Of a DNA stretch of 61,652 bases, positions 1-8,766 are shown one piece after another (the first letter of the stretch is position 1; the number at the start of each line of letters is the position of its first letter). The stretch covers positions 1 to 61,652 of the forward strand of contig WTWZ01000021.1 of the NCBI GenBank assembly GCA_009773765.1, in the 5' to 3' direction. The stretch is from Prolixibacteraceae bacterium. Its GTDB lineage: Bacteria > Bacteroidota > Bacteroidia > Bacteroidales > Prolixibacteraceae. Position numbers and translations under genes: made by a program. Below the pieces are notes generated by a model. That model saw only the letters and a list, made by a program, of their open reading frames with translations. It was not told the origin of the DNA and did no database searches.

Positions 1-92
1 ATGAAACGAGCATGACAAAATTTTGCCACACAGATGGAACATTATAAAGCGAGTTACATCGAATACCTTTAAAAATTAACAATTATAATGAG

Positions 93-815
93 ATGAAAAA
101 AATTGTATTTACATTTTTGATTGTGATATGTGCCATGTCAACCTGGCCGAAAAACAAAAATTTCCCGTTGATTGGGGATAAAGCACCATCATTTACAGAA
201 AATTCGACCAATGGGATATTAAATTTTCCGGAAGATTTTGGAAAAAGCTGGAAAATTTTATTTAGCCACCCTCTTGATTTTACCGCCGTTTGTACATCTG
301 AATTGTGTGGCCTGGCTTACTATCAGAAAAAATTTGATTCGCTTGATGTAAAAATCGCCGTTGTATCCATTGATGAAATTGAAAGGCATTTATTATGGAA
401 GGAATTCATGGAAAGAGTATTGAACGAGAATGATGAAGCAGTTAAAATCAATTACCCCATGGTGGCTGATCTTTCAGGAAAAATATCAAAAAAATATGGA
501 ATGCTGCATTATTCCATGAACGACAGAATGAATGTAAGGGGTGTGTTCATCATCGATCCGGATAATATTATACAGTCCATTTCTTTTTATCCCATGAATG
601 TAGGCAGAAACCTTGATGAAATATTGAGGACTGTTGCTGCCCTGCAATTAACTAAAAAAGAAAATGTACTCACGCCTTATAACTGGAAACCGGGCGACGA
701 TGTGCTTGTACCCCACCAACCTTATACTTTGGATGAATTAAAAGAAAATCCGGACCTTAAAAATCAGTATTACAATAAAGGGGAATTTATGTGGTTCAAA
801 AAAATAAATAAATAG
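93..815 (+). CDS. 1-Cys peroxiredoxin (Prx6/AhpC-TSA family)
   Basis: A 240-residue peroxiredoxin that should reduce hydrogen peroxide or organic peroxides with a thiol donor. The peroxidatic site is the block HPLDFTAVCTSE, with the reactive cysteine at residue 67; Cys72 follows closely. The tail, with WKPGDDVLVP about 40 residues before the end, is the extended C-terminal domain of the Prx6 branch, and no separate resolving-cysteine motif is obvious, so a 1-Cys mechanism is inferred. Residues 1-19 are hydrophobic and could be a signal peptide, which would place it in the periplasm; this is unusual for Prx6 and uncertain. It is transcribed alone and ends at a strong hairpin shared with the convergent oxidoreductase gene. 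Confidence 0.88.
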   Translation: MKKIVFTFLIVICAMSTWPKNKNFPLIGDKAPSFTENSTNGILNFPEDFGKSWKILFSHPLDFTAVCTSELCGLAYYQKKFDSLDVKIAVVSIDEIERHLLWKEFMERVLNENDEAVKINYPMVADLSGKISKKYGMLHYSMNDRMNVRGVFIIDPDNIIQSISFYPMNVGRNLDEILRTVAALQLTKKENVLTPYNWKPGDDVLVPHQPYTLDELKENPDLKNQYYNKGEFMWFKKINK

Positions 816-816
816 A

Positions 817-850
817 AAAAAAGGATGTCCGAAACCGGACATCCTTTTCA
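817..850. terminator. Bidirectional rho-independent terminator
   Basis: A perfect 9-bp stem (GGATGTCCG at 823-831 and its complement at 836-844) closes a 4-nt AAAC loop. It is flanked by an A-run on the left and a T-run on the right, so it can terminate both convergent neighbours: the peroxiredoxin gene on plus and the oxidoreductase gene on minus. Confidence 0.85.
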
Positions 851-870
851 CTATTACTTCTTTCCTTCAA

Positions 871-2391
871 TTAAGCTGGCATATCGGGCAATTTCCAGGG
901 AGCACGATAGGTATGGTTAATTAATTCGGCAGCAAATGCTTTTGCAGAAATTGGATCAGTCCAGGTTTTCTTGAACGATGGGTGGCCATCTTTGATTTCG
1001 AAACCATCTTTAATAACAGTCCTGATTTTTTCGTTGTCAGAAAGATTGGTGAATTCCATTTTTTCCCCGTTCCAGTCCAATATTTTATTGAGTGATTGCA
1101 AACGAACTGCAAGTACACCCATAACAACCATTTCGTTAAATGGCCCGGCTTCGCTGAAATCGGAAGCAGGGGCAACGCGGTTTTCAGGGCTTTCCTTACA
1201 AGCGCGTACCCAGTCCATTTCGTGTCCGCCCTGTGTTGCTTTTTCAATTCTTCTGCGGAATTTTGGAGCTTCAGGAACCCGGCCTGAAAGCAACCATGGA
1301 TTTACCCCATAACAACCACAAATCAGTTTGTCCTTTGTTCCGTGGAAAATTACCCCGCCACCGCTGTCGTTCGGATCTTTGCCTGCCGGCCATCCCTCGG
1401 GCAACATTGGTTCAATACCGCCATCATACCAGTACACATCAACCTTTGGCATTACAGCGCCTTTTTTGGCGCCTTTCCATGGGCGCTTCGGAGTACGCGC
1501 CGGGAAAGTTAATTTAACTGCCTGCGAAACCGGTGCACAATCGTTCAGCAACAAGCTTGAATTTCCTTGCGCGTGAACCGGATAACCTAATTCGAGGCCA
1601 ACAAAAACCGGGTGAAGAATGTGGCAAGCCATATCGCCGAGAGCGCCAGTGCCATAATCCCACCAGCCGCGCCAGTTCCAGGGGTGATAAATCTGGTTGT
1701 ACGGGCGCATTTTTGCCGGCCCAACAAACAAATCCCAGTCGAGCGTATCCGGAACCCAGTCGCCTCTTTCCGGAGTATTCAAACCCTGCGGCCAGATTGG
1801 GCGATCGGTGAATGCTTCAACTTTGGTCACTTCGCCAATTTCGCCGTTGGCAAGCCATTCAGTCGTCAGGTTTACGCCTTCTCCCGATGAACCCTGGTTA
1901 CCCATTTGGGTTGCCAATTTATGCTTCACCGCAAGTTTGGTGAGTAAACGCGATTCGTAAACCGAGTGGGTCAATGGTTTTTGAACGAAAACGTGTTTTC
2001 CCATGGTCATGGCTGTGGCTGCAATAATGGCGTGGGTATGGTCGGCGGTGGCAACAACCACTGCATCGAAGTCCTTGCCCTGCTCATCGTACATTCTGCG
2101 CCAGTCTTTGTACTTCCTGGCATTTGGCCAGCGATCGAATACCCCGTTTCCGGCGGTGTATTTCCAGTCAACATCACATAACCCGATGATGTTTTCAGAT
2201 GCCAGGTTTTTTAGGTTGGCAAAACCCATACCGCCCACACCAACACCAACGATGTTGAGTTTATCACTGGGCGCTTTGTGACCTAATCCTGCCACAACAT
2301 TGCTGGGCAGAATGGTAATCCCTGCAGCTACCGCTGCCGAAGTTCCAAGAAATGAGCGTCTTGAAACGGTACTTTTAGAATTGTTTTCCAT
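871..2391 (-). CDS. Tat-exported Gfo/Idh/MocA family oxidoreductase
   Basis: A 506-residue NAD(P)-dependent sugar or inositol-type oxidoreductase. It opens with a twin-arginine signal (SRRSFLG at residues 10-16 followed by an Ala-rich hydrophobic stretch), so export by the Tat pathway with cofactor bound is likely. The Rossmann nucleotide-binding loop GVGVGGMG lies at about 49-56, and the usual EKP substrate motif appears as QKPL at 137-140. The long C-terminal half matches the Bacteroidetes secreted Gfo/Idh/MocA type, which often acts in carbohydrate or cyclitol breakdown. The substrate cannot be read from sequence. The gene stands alone, convergent with the peroxiredoxin gene. Replacement of Glu by Gln in EKP is the one departure noticed. 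Confidence 0.9.
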   Translation of the reverse strand: MENNSKSTVSRRSFLGTSAAVAAGITILPSNVVAGLGHKAPSDKLNIVGVGVGGMGFANLKNLASENIIGLCDVDWKYTAGNGVFDRWPNARKYKDWRRMYDEQGKDFDAVVVATADHTHAIIAATAMTMGKHVFVQKPLTHSVYESRLLTKLAVKHKLATQMGNQGSSGEGVNLTTEWLANGEIGEVTKVEAFTDRPIWPQGLNTPERGDWVPDTLDWDLFVGPAKMRPYNQIYHPWNWRGWWDYGTGALGDMACHILHPVFVGLELGYPVHAQGNSSLLLNDCAPVSQAVKLTFPARTPKRPWKGAKKGAVMPKVDVYWYDGGIEPMLPEGWPAGKDPNDSGGGVIFHGTKDKLICGCYGVNPWLLSGRVPEAPKFRRRIEKATQGGHEMDWVRACKESPENRVAPASDFSEAGPFNEMVVMGVLAVRLQSLNKILDWNGEKMEFTNLSDNEKIRTVIKDGFEIKDGHPSFKKTWTDPISAKAFAAELINHTYRAPWKLPDMPA

Positions 2392-2664
2392 AATAAATTA
2401 AAGTTTTAATTGGATAGGTATCTATCATTTGTTTTAAAATTCAAAAAAACCAGCTAAATATAGTGATATTAAAAAAATAGTCAAATAAAAAGTAGCTTTT
2501 GCAATAACTCAGTTGGTATTTTTTTAATTCTTTAACCATAACAAATAAAATTGGCAATACAACCCTGTTTGGTGTTTCACCAAAACAATTAGTTTTCGCA
2601 TATAATTTTTTGTATTTATCCGAGTAAAAATTCCTTCATTTGCTACTCGGTGCAAGGAATGCTT

Positions 2665-3345
2665 TTAAGACACATTTTTATTGGGGTACAGGCCATCTGC
2701 CAGGATGCAAACAGGCAGGCGGGGAAAGTATTCCTCAATTTTCGCAGCCAAACGGGAAAAGGCTTTTTGTTCGCAATCCTGTTTCTCGAAATCCCGCCCC
2801 GGAAGGTTTTCAATAAATTCCGGGGCGAACGGTATGGCAAGCCCCGATGAGGTTGCCAGTTTGGCTTCAGGCACATAATGAAACCAGATGGAAACACCAT
2901 TTTTGGACGTTTTTGTAAGGCAATGTTCACAGTGCTTATGGCCGAACGTGTGGGTTCCCGTGGCATCAACGGCTACAAAGTAGTATTTGCCAAGGAAACG
3001 GAACTCGCGCAATATTTTTTATTCAAAAAATTTACCTGCCAATTGTGCTTTGATTGTTTCAATTTGCACGGGCAATAAAACACGCAACACTTCATCAATA
3101 GTATCGGGACGGGGCAGCGCCATCTTGAAATGCCGGAAATAGTTCGTTGCAAAAACAGCATCGCGACGGTCATTGTTATAGGCGTTGCGCGAGGCCTTTT
3201 TAAGCAGGAACATGAACAATGCCCCCATAACAATCTCTCTCACTGAATATTAGATGCGCTTTCTGCTGTCGGTTAAACCGAAAATAGTCCAAAAAGCTCT
3301 GGAAAACGATTGGATATAACGCTTTTGATGCTGTAAACAATGATT
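2665..3345 (-). pseudogene. Decayed transposase fragment
   Basis: The minus strand carries a transposase-like reading frame broken by in-frame stops at 3250-3252 and 3019-3021. Reading through them gives a continuous protein: an N-terminal part with GLTDSRKR, then REIVMGALFMFLLKKASRN, then the catalytic-type block VDATGTHTFGHKHCEHC and finally ILADGLYPNKN, where the homology stops at 2665. The C-terminal part of a normal 400-residue-plus DDE transposase is missing. The pattern resembles an IS4-like family seen in Bacteroidetes, but the exact IS family is not assigned. No clear terminal inverted repeats or target duplications were found. It is non-functional and marks an old insertion downstream of the hydrogenase-maturation genes. 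Confidence 0.75.
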
Positions 3346-3665
3346 TTACCTTTGTCGGCTGCTGAGGTTTTTTTTCTGTCCTCTCAATAAAAAAATCAAA
3401 AATATACGCGTTATATATTTGTATATCAAATAATTAACACGTATATTCATGTCAATGAAAAGCCAATAGTTACCCATTAACACCTTTTGGCAAAAAAAAG
3501 AACAAAATGAGAGAACACTATACTGAATACCTGTAAGTTAGGGCCAGGCGCTGCATTTGCCCACCGTAACAAAATTATCCGGGAAAATATTTTTATCAAC
3601 CTATTATAACTAATTAGTTCTCAACAATATTTTTTTTTACGCCGAATTGCTGAAAAAACCGCGTA
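3346..3665. other. Intergenic stretch, no gene seen
   Basis: This AT-rich stretch lies between the transposase remnant and the terminator of the Cys-repeat gene. It holds only a 9-codon open frame at 3507-3536 and no convincing promoter or RNA gene. It is probably decayed DNA left around the old insertion. Confidence 0.5.
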
Positions 3666-3668
3666 AAA

Positions 3669-3695
3669 AAAGCTGCCCAAATATTGAACAGCTTT
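3669..3695 (-). terminator. Rho-independent terminator of the Cys-repeat gene
   Basis: On the minus strand AAAGCTG (complement of 3689-3695) pairs with CAGCTTT (complement of 3669-3675) across a 13-nt loop and runs into a T-rich tract. It lies 28 bp past the stop codon of the small secreted protein gene. The stem is short, hence moderate confidence. Confidence 0.6.
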
Positions 3696-3722
3696 ATTCA
3701 CTCTTAACTGAATAATCAATTC

Positions 3723-4049
3723 TTATTTTTTCTCTGCAACAGCAGTTTTTGCTTTATCGCCGCAACCTTCAGATTTTGCTGCTGATTTTTCGCCTGCGCA
3801 ACCTTCAGATTTTGCTGCTGATTTTTCACCTGCACAACCTTCAGATTTTGCTGCTTTTGCTTCCTTTTTAGTTGCTTTTGCGTTTTCTTTCTCCGAATCA
3901 GGAGCTACGCTATTGTTGCCATTCATATCGGCAACAATTACTGTCTGCATGTTGTCAACTGTAATAACGTTTGAACCTGACATTGCCATTGAAACGCCGT
4001 AAACCGCAACTAATGCTAATACCAAAAATACTTTTTTCATGTTTTTCAA
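3723..4049 (-). CDS. Small secreted Cys-repeat, Lys/Ala-rich protein
   Basis: A 108-residue protein of unknown function. Residues 1-24 form a typical signal peptide (Lys-rich start, then VFLVLALVAVYGVSMAMS), so it is probably exported; an alternative ATG three codons downstream would keep the signal. After a short linker the protein becomes Lys/Ala/Glu-rich and contains a 12-residue unit, KSEGCAGEKSAA, twice in full and once degenerate, each giving one cysteine. It ends in KTAVAEKK. The DNA repeat is nearly exact, so the array arose recently by tandem duplication. One cysteine per unit would allow metal binding or disulfide linkage, but this is inference. It has its own terminator and sits downstream of aspA/hydG on the same strand, 173 bp away, so it is probably a separate transcript. 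Confidence 0.75.
   Translation of the reverse strand: MKNMKKVFLVLALVAVYGVSMAMSGSNVITVDNMQTVIVADMNGNNSVAPDSEKENAKATKKEAKAAKSEGCAGEKSAAKSEGCAGEKSAAKSEGCGDKAKTAVAEKK
3761..3856 (-). repeat. 36-bp in-frame tandem repeat (2.7 copies)
   Basis: Two nearly identical 36-bp units (3761-3796 and 3797-3832) and a partial third (3833-3856) lie inside the secreted Cys-repeat gene and encode its 12-residue unit. The units differ by single transitions, so copy number may vary between strains. Confidence 0.9.
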
Positions 4050-4222
4050 ATTTTTAAATGATAAATAACGATTCTAATTTTAATTTAGATTCAATATTAA
4101 TAACTAAATTTTAATCTTCCAAATAATATATTAAGATTAATTTATCTTTAGAATGAAATATTTGCTATAATGTTGTATTTCAGCGATATAAAAAATGTTA
4201 ATAAAGTGTTAAACCCAATTAT

Positions 4223-5623
4223 TCAATTTCCTAACCGACAAACCGCCTCCGGAGTGATTAACTCGTTAATTTCTGGTTCAGAAATAAAAGCCGATTTTAT
4301 AGCAGCATTTTTGATTGTTATATTCTCTTGATTTGCCATTTTAACAATCAAACTGGCTTTTTCATAACCAATTTTGGGAATCAAAGCGGTAACAACAGCC
4401 GTTGAATTTTCAACATTACGTTTGCAAACTGCCTCATTGGCAGTAATCCCTGAAATGCAATGTACACTGTAACCAGGATTTGAGCGGTTGAGAAGCGTTA
4501 AACTTTCGAGAAATGCGTCAGCAATTAACGGCATAAACTGGTTGAGTTCGAGATTTCCGGCGCTGCAGGCATGTGCAATAATCTGATCGTTTCCCATTAC
4601 CCGGATTGCAATTTGTGCAACAGCTTCGGGGATTACCGGATTTACTTTCCCAGGCATAATTGAGGAGCCCGCCTGTTTTGCAGGCAGGTTAATTTCGCCA
4701 AATCCGGCATCTGGCCCGCTTGAAAGCAGACGAAGATCGTTACTGATTTTAAGCAGGTTAGTTGCATGTGCCTTCAAAATCCCGGAAACCTCCACAAAAA
4801 CATCGGTGTTCTGGGTTCCGTCAACCAGGTTTTCAGCGCGGGCCAGACCGATATTTGTGTTTTCCCGCAGTCGGTCAACCACCCTGAAAATAAACTTTTT
4901 TGGCGCGCCAAGCCCGGTACCGATTGCAGTTCCCCCCAAATTTACCACTCTCAACCATTCTTCGCATTTGTAAATCCGCCAGCGGTCGCGGTTTAAAGCT
5001 TCCGAGTAAGCGCTCATTTCGCGGCCAAGTGTTGTAAGCACTGCGTCCTGTAATTGCGTTCGCCCAATTTTTACAACATGTGAAAATTCCTTTTCCTTTT
5101 GCTGAAATGATTCCTGCAAGTTCAAAACACCCTGTTCCAATTCCCTCAATAATTTAATGGCAGCAATTTTCAAAGCTGTTGGATAGGTATCATTGGTTGA
5201 TTGGTGCAGATTGATATCGCCGAGGGGGGAAATGATTTCATAACTGCCCGGGGGATTGCCCAAAATCTGCAATGCGCGATTGGCAATTACCTCGTTCACA
5301 TTCATATTGGTGGAAGTGCCAGCCCCTCCCTGCAAAGCGTCAACCAAAATATGCCCATCGAGCAAGCCCTGGCTCATTTCGAAACAGGCTTTTTCAATTG
5401 CCCGTGCTTTTAATTTGTTTTCATCCCAAAATCCAAGATGAATATTGGTTTGTGCACATGCTAATTTTACTTCACCGTAAGCTTTGATAAGTTCAGGATG
5501 AACCATTCTGCCTGATAATTGAAAATTTTCAACTGCTCTTGCTGTGTGTATTCCCCACAAAGCACCGGCAGGAATTTGTTTTTCACCAAGGAAATCTGTT
5601 TCAGTACGGAATTTCATTTCCAA
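4223..5623 (-). CDS. aspA: Aspartate ammonia-lyase
   Basis: A 466-residue member of the fumarase/aspartase superfamily that should convert L-aspartate reversibly to fumarate and ammonia in the cytoplasm. The superfamily signature GSSIMPGKVNP is at 319-329 and contains the catalytic-base serine; the other conserved blocks AGTSTNMNVNE (101-111) and HQSTNDTYPT (140-149) are present. Length fits aspartase. These blocks do not by themselves exclude fumarase, but aspartase genes are known companions of [FeFe]-hydrogenase maturase genes in several anaerobes, and this one follows hydG by 62 bp on the same strand, which favours aspartase. A link between its product and H-cluster assembly is suggested only by the repeated linkage. 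Confidence 0.9.
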   Translation of the reverse strand: MEMKFRTETDFLGEKQIPAGALWGIHTARAVENFQLSGRMVHPELIKAYGEVKLACAQTNIHLGFWDENKLKARAIEKACFEMSQGLLDGHILVDALQGGAGTSTNMNVNEVIANRALQILGNPPGSYEIISPLGDINLHQSTNDTYPTALKIAAIKLLRELEQGVLNLQESFQQKEKEFSHVVKIGRTQLQDAVLTTLGREMSAYSEALNRDRWRIYKCEEWLRVVNLGGTAIGTGLGAPKKFIFRVVDRLRENTNIGLARAENLVDGTQNTDVFVEVSGILKAHATNLLKISNDLRLLSSGPDAGFGEINLPAKQAGSSIMPGKVNPVIPEAVAQIAIRVMGNDQIIAHACSAGNLELNQFMPLIADAFLESLTLLNRSNPGYSVHCISGITANEAVCKRNVENSTAVVTALIPKIGYEKASLIVKMANQENITIKNAAIKSAFISEPEINELITPEAVCRLGN

Positions 5624-5685
5624 TATTTGAATTTAAGTGCCATCTTATGAATGATTTTTATCAAAAATAAGAAACCTTTTCATGT

Positions 5686-7083
5686 TTAACAATACACGTC
5701 ATCCAGACCTTCTTCCACCCGCTGAACCAGTTTTTCAGCGCGCAGACGGGCAATTCCGTTCATTCCGGCAATGGTTTCCCTTATTAATTTATTCCCGTTT
5801 TCAGCAGTTGCCGGGGAAGCAAAGTTTTGCAGATATTCTTTAAATGACGACAGCGCATTTGGACCGCAATGTAATTTGATGTCGCCGGGTTTGGCCAAGT
5901 CCATAAAATCCTGTCCCGTTCTTCCTATACGGTAACAGGCAGTACAAAACGACGGGATGTAACCCATCGAAGCCACATCGCGGATAACTTCGTCCAAAGA
6001 ACGGTGGTCGCCCAAACTGAACTGGCCTGAAGGGTCGTCTTCAGTACCTTCCCCGTAGCCGCCCGGATTTGTGCGGCTTCCTGCCGAAATCTGACTTACC
6101 CCCAGGGCAAATGTTTCGCGGCGCATTTTAGCTGTTTCGCGGGTTGACATGATGATTCCGGTGTAAGGAACTGCCAGCCGGATAATTGCGACAATTTTTC
6201 TGAAATCAATATCTGAAACAGGAAATGGCGGGCGAGAGGCAATATCACTGTTTGTTGCAGGCTCCAACCGTGGAACGCTGATGGTGTGCGGGCCTATCCC
6301 AAATTTTTCTTCCAATTCGAAAATGTGCTGCATCATAGCCAAAATTTCAAACCGGTAATCGAAAAGTCCAAACAAAACGCCAATTCCCACATCGTCGATT
6401 CCAGCTTCCATCGCCCGGTGCAACGAAAATATACGCCAGTTATAATCACACTTTTTCCCGCCCTGATGAACTTTGCCATAAGTTTCGCGGTGATAGGTTT
6501 CCTGGAAAATCTGGTATGTTCCGATACCTGCATCTTTTAACTGCCCGAATTCTTCGGTTGAAAGCGGGGCGATATTCACATTTACCCTGCGAATTTCGCC
6601 GTGTTCAGTTTTAACATTGTAAATGGTTTTTATTGAATTGAGAACATATTGAAATCCCTGATTGGGATATGATTCGCCCGCCACCATTAAAATTCGTTTG
6701 TGTCCCTGTTTTATCAGCACTTCCACCTCGCGGGCAATGTGCCCCTGCGAAAGCGAGTTCCGAACAATATCTTTATTTGTTGCCCTGAATGCGCAGTAAA
6801 GGCATTCGTTAGCACACAAATTCGAAATATAAAGCGGGGCAAAAAGAACCAGCCTTTTTCCGTAAATGGTTTCCTTTACTTCGTTGGCAGCGCAAAAAAG
6901 TTTAGCAAGCAATTCGGGGTGGCTTATTCCAGTCAGTACAGCAACATCCTCAAGGTCCAGTCCTTTCATTAGCCGCGCTTTGGCAAGTACTTCCATAATT
7001 TTTTCAAAACCGGCATTTTTATTCGCTTCCAGAGTATCCCAAACTTTTTGTTCGTTAATAAAATCGGCAGGTAAGTTATACAT
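5686..7083 (-). CDS. hydG: [FeFe]-hydrogenase H-cluster maturase HydG
   Basis: A 465-residue radical-SAM enzyme that cleaves tyrosine to supply the CO and cyanide ligands of the [FeFe]-hydrogenase active site. The radical-SAM cluster motif CX3CX2C is at Cys90, Cys94 and Cys97 (CANECLYC). The C-terminal auxiliary-cluster motif diagnostic of HydG, CX2CX22C, is intact at Cys380, Cys383 and Cys406. Length is normal. It lies between the TM1266-type regulator (62 bp upstream) and aspA (62 bp downstream), all on minus, and so is probably co-transcribed. ThiH is the nearest alternative, but the second cluster motif and the neighbours point to HydG. Confidence 0.95.
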   Translation of the reverse strand: MYNLPADFINEQKVWDTLEANKNAGFEKIMEVLAKARLMKGLDLEDVAVLTGISHPELLAKLFCAANEVKETIYGKRLVLFAPLYISNLCANECLYCAFRATNKDIVRNSLSQGHIAREVEVLIKQGHKRILMVAGESYPNQGFQYVLNSIKTIYNVKTEHGEIRRVNVNIAPLSTEEFGQLKDAGIGTYQIFQETYHRETYGKVHQGGKKCDYNWRIFSLHRAMEAGIDDVGIGVLFGLFDYRFEILAMMQHIFELEEKFGIGPHTISVPRLEPATNSDIASRPPFPVSDIDFRKIVAIIRLAVPYTGIIMSTRETAKMRRETFALGVSQISAGSRTNPGGYGEGTEDDPSGQFSLGDHRSLDEVIRDVASMGYIPSFCTACYRIGRTGQDFMDLAKPGDIKLHCGPNALSSFKEYLQNFASPATAENGNKLIRETIAGMNGIARLRAEKLVQRVEEGLDDVYC

Positions 7084-7145
7084 GGTTGTAATTTTTTGTT
7101 GTCCTTGTTAAAAATGGTTGTCTTTGTTGTTTTTCAGAATAGAAA

Positions 7146-7391
7146 TCAATTTTTTGCCAATCCTGATTTTACCGAAATACCCGGAATATTTCCAAGTTTT
7201 CCTGTCAGAATGCCCAGTTCGTCGGTTGTGGCGTCAATCACCAAAGTGATTACCGATGTGTTTCCCTTTGCATTGGGAAGTCCGGTACGGGCAAGTATCA
7301 ATTCCGAGTGATGGCTCAAAATTTCGTTCACAACTCCCGCGCATTTCTCACGGTTTTCAATTACTATTCCCACAAAACCTAATCGTTTCAT
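7146..7391 (-). CDS. TM1266-type iron-only hydrogenase system regulator
   Basis: An 81-residue ACT-like domain protein that matches the small family annotated as the iron-only hydrogenase system putative regulator (Thermotoga TM1266). It begins MKRLGFVGIVIENRE and contains the conserved core HSELILARTGLP followed by ITLVIDATTDELG, the beta-alpha-beta layout of ferredoxin-like ACT/NikR-C folds. It has no DNA-binding domain, so a direct repressor role is unlikely and its biochemical function is unknown. As the first gene of the minus-strand group with hydG and aspA, and divergent from hydE, its link to hydrogenase maturation is firm by context. Confidence 0.85.
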   Translation of the reverse strand: MKRLGFVGIVIENREKCAGVVNEILSHHSELILARTGLPNAKGNTSVITLVIDATTDELGILTGKLGNIPGISVKSGLAKN

Positions 7392-7725
7392 TTTAATTCA
7401 GATTTGAGATTTTGAGTAGTGGGCAATGATAAAATTCAGATTGAAAAGTAACTTTCCCATTTCAAAACTCTGTTATAAATTTCACTTATTAATTCTGGCG
7501 GTAACGAAATGGTGGTGGAAGAAGAGGTGTATTTTTTAAATAATGTAAAATCAGTTGCACTCTTTTTCCCTAAAGTCAGCCATCGCCTTCCCGCAGGATT
7601 TTGCTGTAAATTTAGTGGATAAACATTCAGGTTAGCATACCTCACATTGGGTTAATTTTATGTTGTTCAATATAAAAATCAGACAAAGGCCAAACTATTA
7701 TTCAACAACTTCTATTTTTGTTGCG

Positions 7726-8766
7726 ATGAAAAGTTTAAATGAAATACTTAACCAAAAAGATTTCAGCCGCGAAGAAATCAAACAATTGCTTCAACTCGGG
7801 GGAGAGGAGCGAAAACTGCTGTTGCGAAAAGCAAAACAGGTAAAGGAAGAAATGGTTGGCAACAAAGTTTATTTTCGCGGTCTGGTTGAGTTTTCGAATA
7901 TCTGTTCGAAAGACTGTTTGTACTGCGGCATCCGAAAAAGCAACAAAAAAGTGGTAAGGTACAATGCCGGCGACGATGAAATTCTGGCTGCCTGCCGTTT
8001 TGCCTGGGAAAACAGGTTTGGCTCCGTGGTTTTACAATCGGGCGAAGTAGCCACACCTGCTTTTGTAAAAAGGATTGAAAACCTGCTGAAAAAAATCAAA
8101 CAGCTTTCGAGCAATGAACTCGGAATTACATTGAGTTGCGGCGAACAAACCCGCGAAACTTACAGCCGCTGGTTTGAAAATGGTGCGCACCGTTACCTGC
8201 TTCGGATTGAAACTTCAAATCAAGGTTTATACTATAAAATTCACCCCAGAACAAAAAAGCATACTTTTGAAAAACGGCTGGAAGCGCTGCATTTGTTGCG
8301 CGAAACCGGATACCAGGTTGGAACTGGCGTAATGATTGGCCTGCCTTTTCAAACTATTGACGATTTGGCCGGCGATCTTCTTTTTATGAAGGAAACCGAT
8401 GTTGACATGTGCGGAATGGGGCCCTACCTCGAACACGAAAACACCCCATTGTTTCAGTTCAGGCATTTATTAAAAACAAGACAGGAACGTTTTGATTTGG
8501 CGCTGAACATGATTGCAGTTTTAAGGCTTATGACACCTGATATTAATATTGCTGCTGCCACTGCGTTGCAAGCCATCGACCCGGGAGGGCGCGAAAAGGC
8601 GCTTATGGTAGGCGCTAACATTATTATGCCAAATTTAACCCCGTGCGAATACCGGAAAGACTGCCTCGAAGCGCGCATTGAACTGGCCGGTTGCGAAATT
8701 GGCTATGGCGAATGGGGAGACTCGAAGCATTTCAAACCAGTTCAGGGTTTAAAGTTTAAGGTTTAA
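7726..8766 (+). CDS. hydE: [FeFe]-hydrogenase H-cluster maturase HydE
   Basis: A radical-SAM enzyme that works after HydG on the cysteine-iron-dicarbonyl-cyanide intermediate in building the [FeFe] subcluster. The cluster motif CX3CX2C is at Cys60, Cys64 and Cys67 (CSKDCLYC) counted from ATG 7726. That start gives 346 residues, close to the 348 of the Thermotoga enzyme; an in-frame ATG at 7660 would add 22 residues unlike the family. BioB is less likely because of the HydG neighbour and the family-like region around GIRKSNKKVVRY. It is divergent from the TM1266/hydG/aspA group rather than co-directional. The last four codons and the stop lie inside a 7-bp tandem repeat, so the extreme C-terminus may be repeat-derived. 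Confidence 0.93.
   Translation: MKSLNEILNQKDFSREEIKQLLQLGGEERKLLLRKAKQVKEEMVGNKVYFRGLVEFSNICSKDCLYCGIRKSNKKVVRYNAGDDEILAACRFAWENRFGSVVLQSGEVATPAFVKRIENLLKKIKQLSSNELGITLSCGEQTRETYSRWFENGAHRYLLRIETSNQGLYYKIHPRTKKHTFEKRLEALHLLRETGYQVGTGVMIGLPFQTIDDLAGDLLFMKETDVDMCGMGPYLEHENTPLFQFRHLLKTRQERFDLALNMIAVLRLMTPDINIAAATALQAIDPGGREKALMVGANIIMPNLTPCEYRKDCLEARIELAGCEIGYGEWGDSKHFKPVQGLKFKV

Noticed and set aside
34-72. Short ATG frames giving similar peptides (MEHY... at 34, MREHY... at 3507, MLREHY... at 10469) in intergenic DNA
   Set aside because: The shared part is only three or four residues, the DNA is not similar beyond the codons, and the contexts differ. Chance similarity is the simplest reading.
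3761-3856. 36-bp repeats resembling CRISPR repeat length
   Set aside because: Units are directly adjacent with no spacers, lie in frame in a coding sequence, and there are no cas genes in the window.
7436-7645. 69-codon minus-strand frame between the TM1266-type gene and hydE
   Set aside because: It lies in the divergent control region, has no recognisable family or ribosome site, and shows no coding-like composition.
7713-7720. TATTTTTG match to the -7 element just upstream of hydE
   Set aside because: It ends 5 bp before the chosen ATG, which would give a leaderless transcript, and no -33 box is present. T-rich sequence makes a chance match likely.
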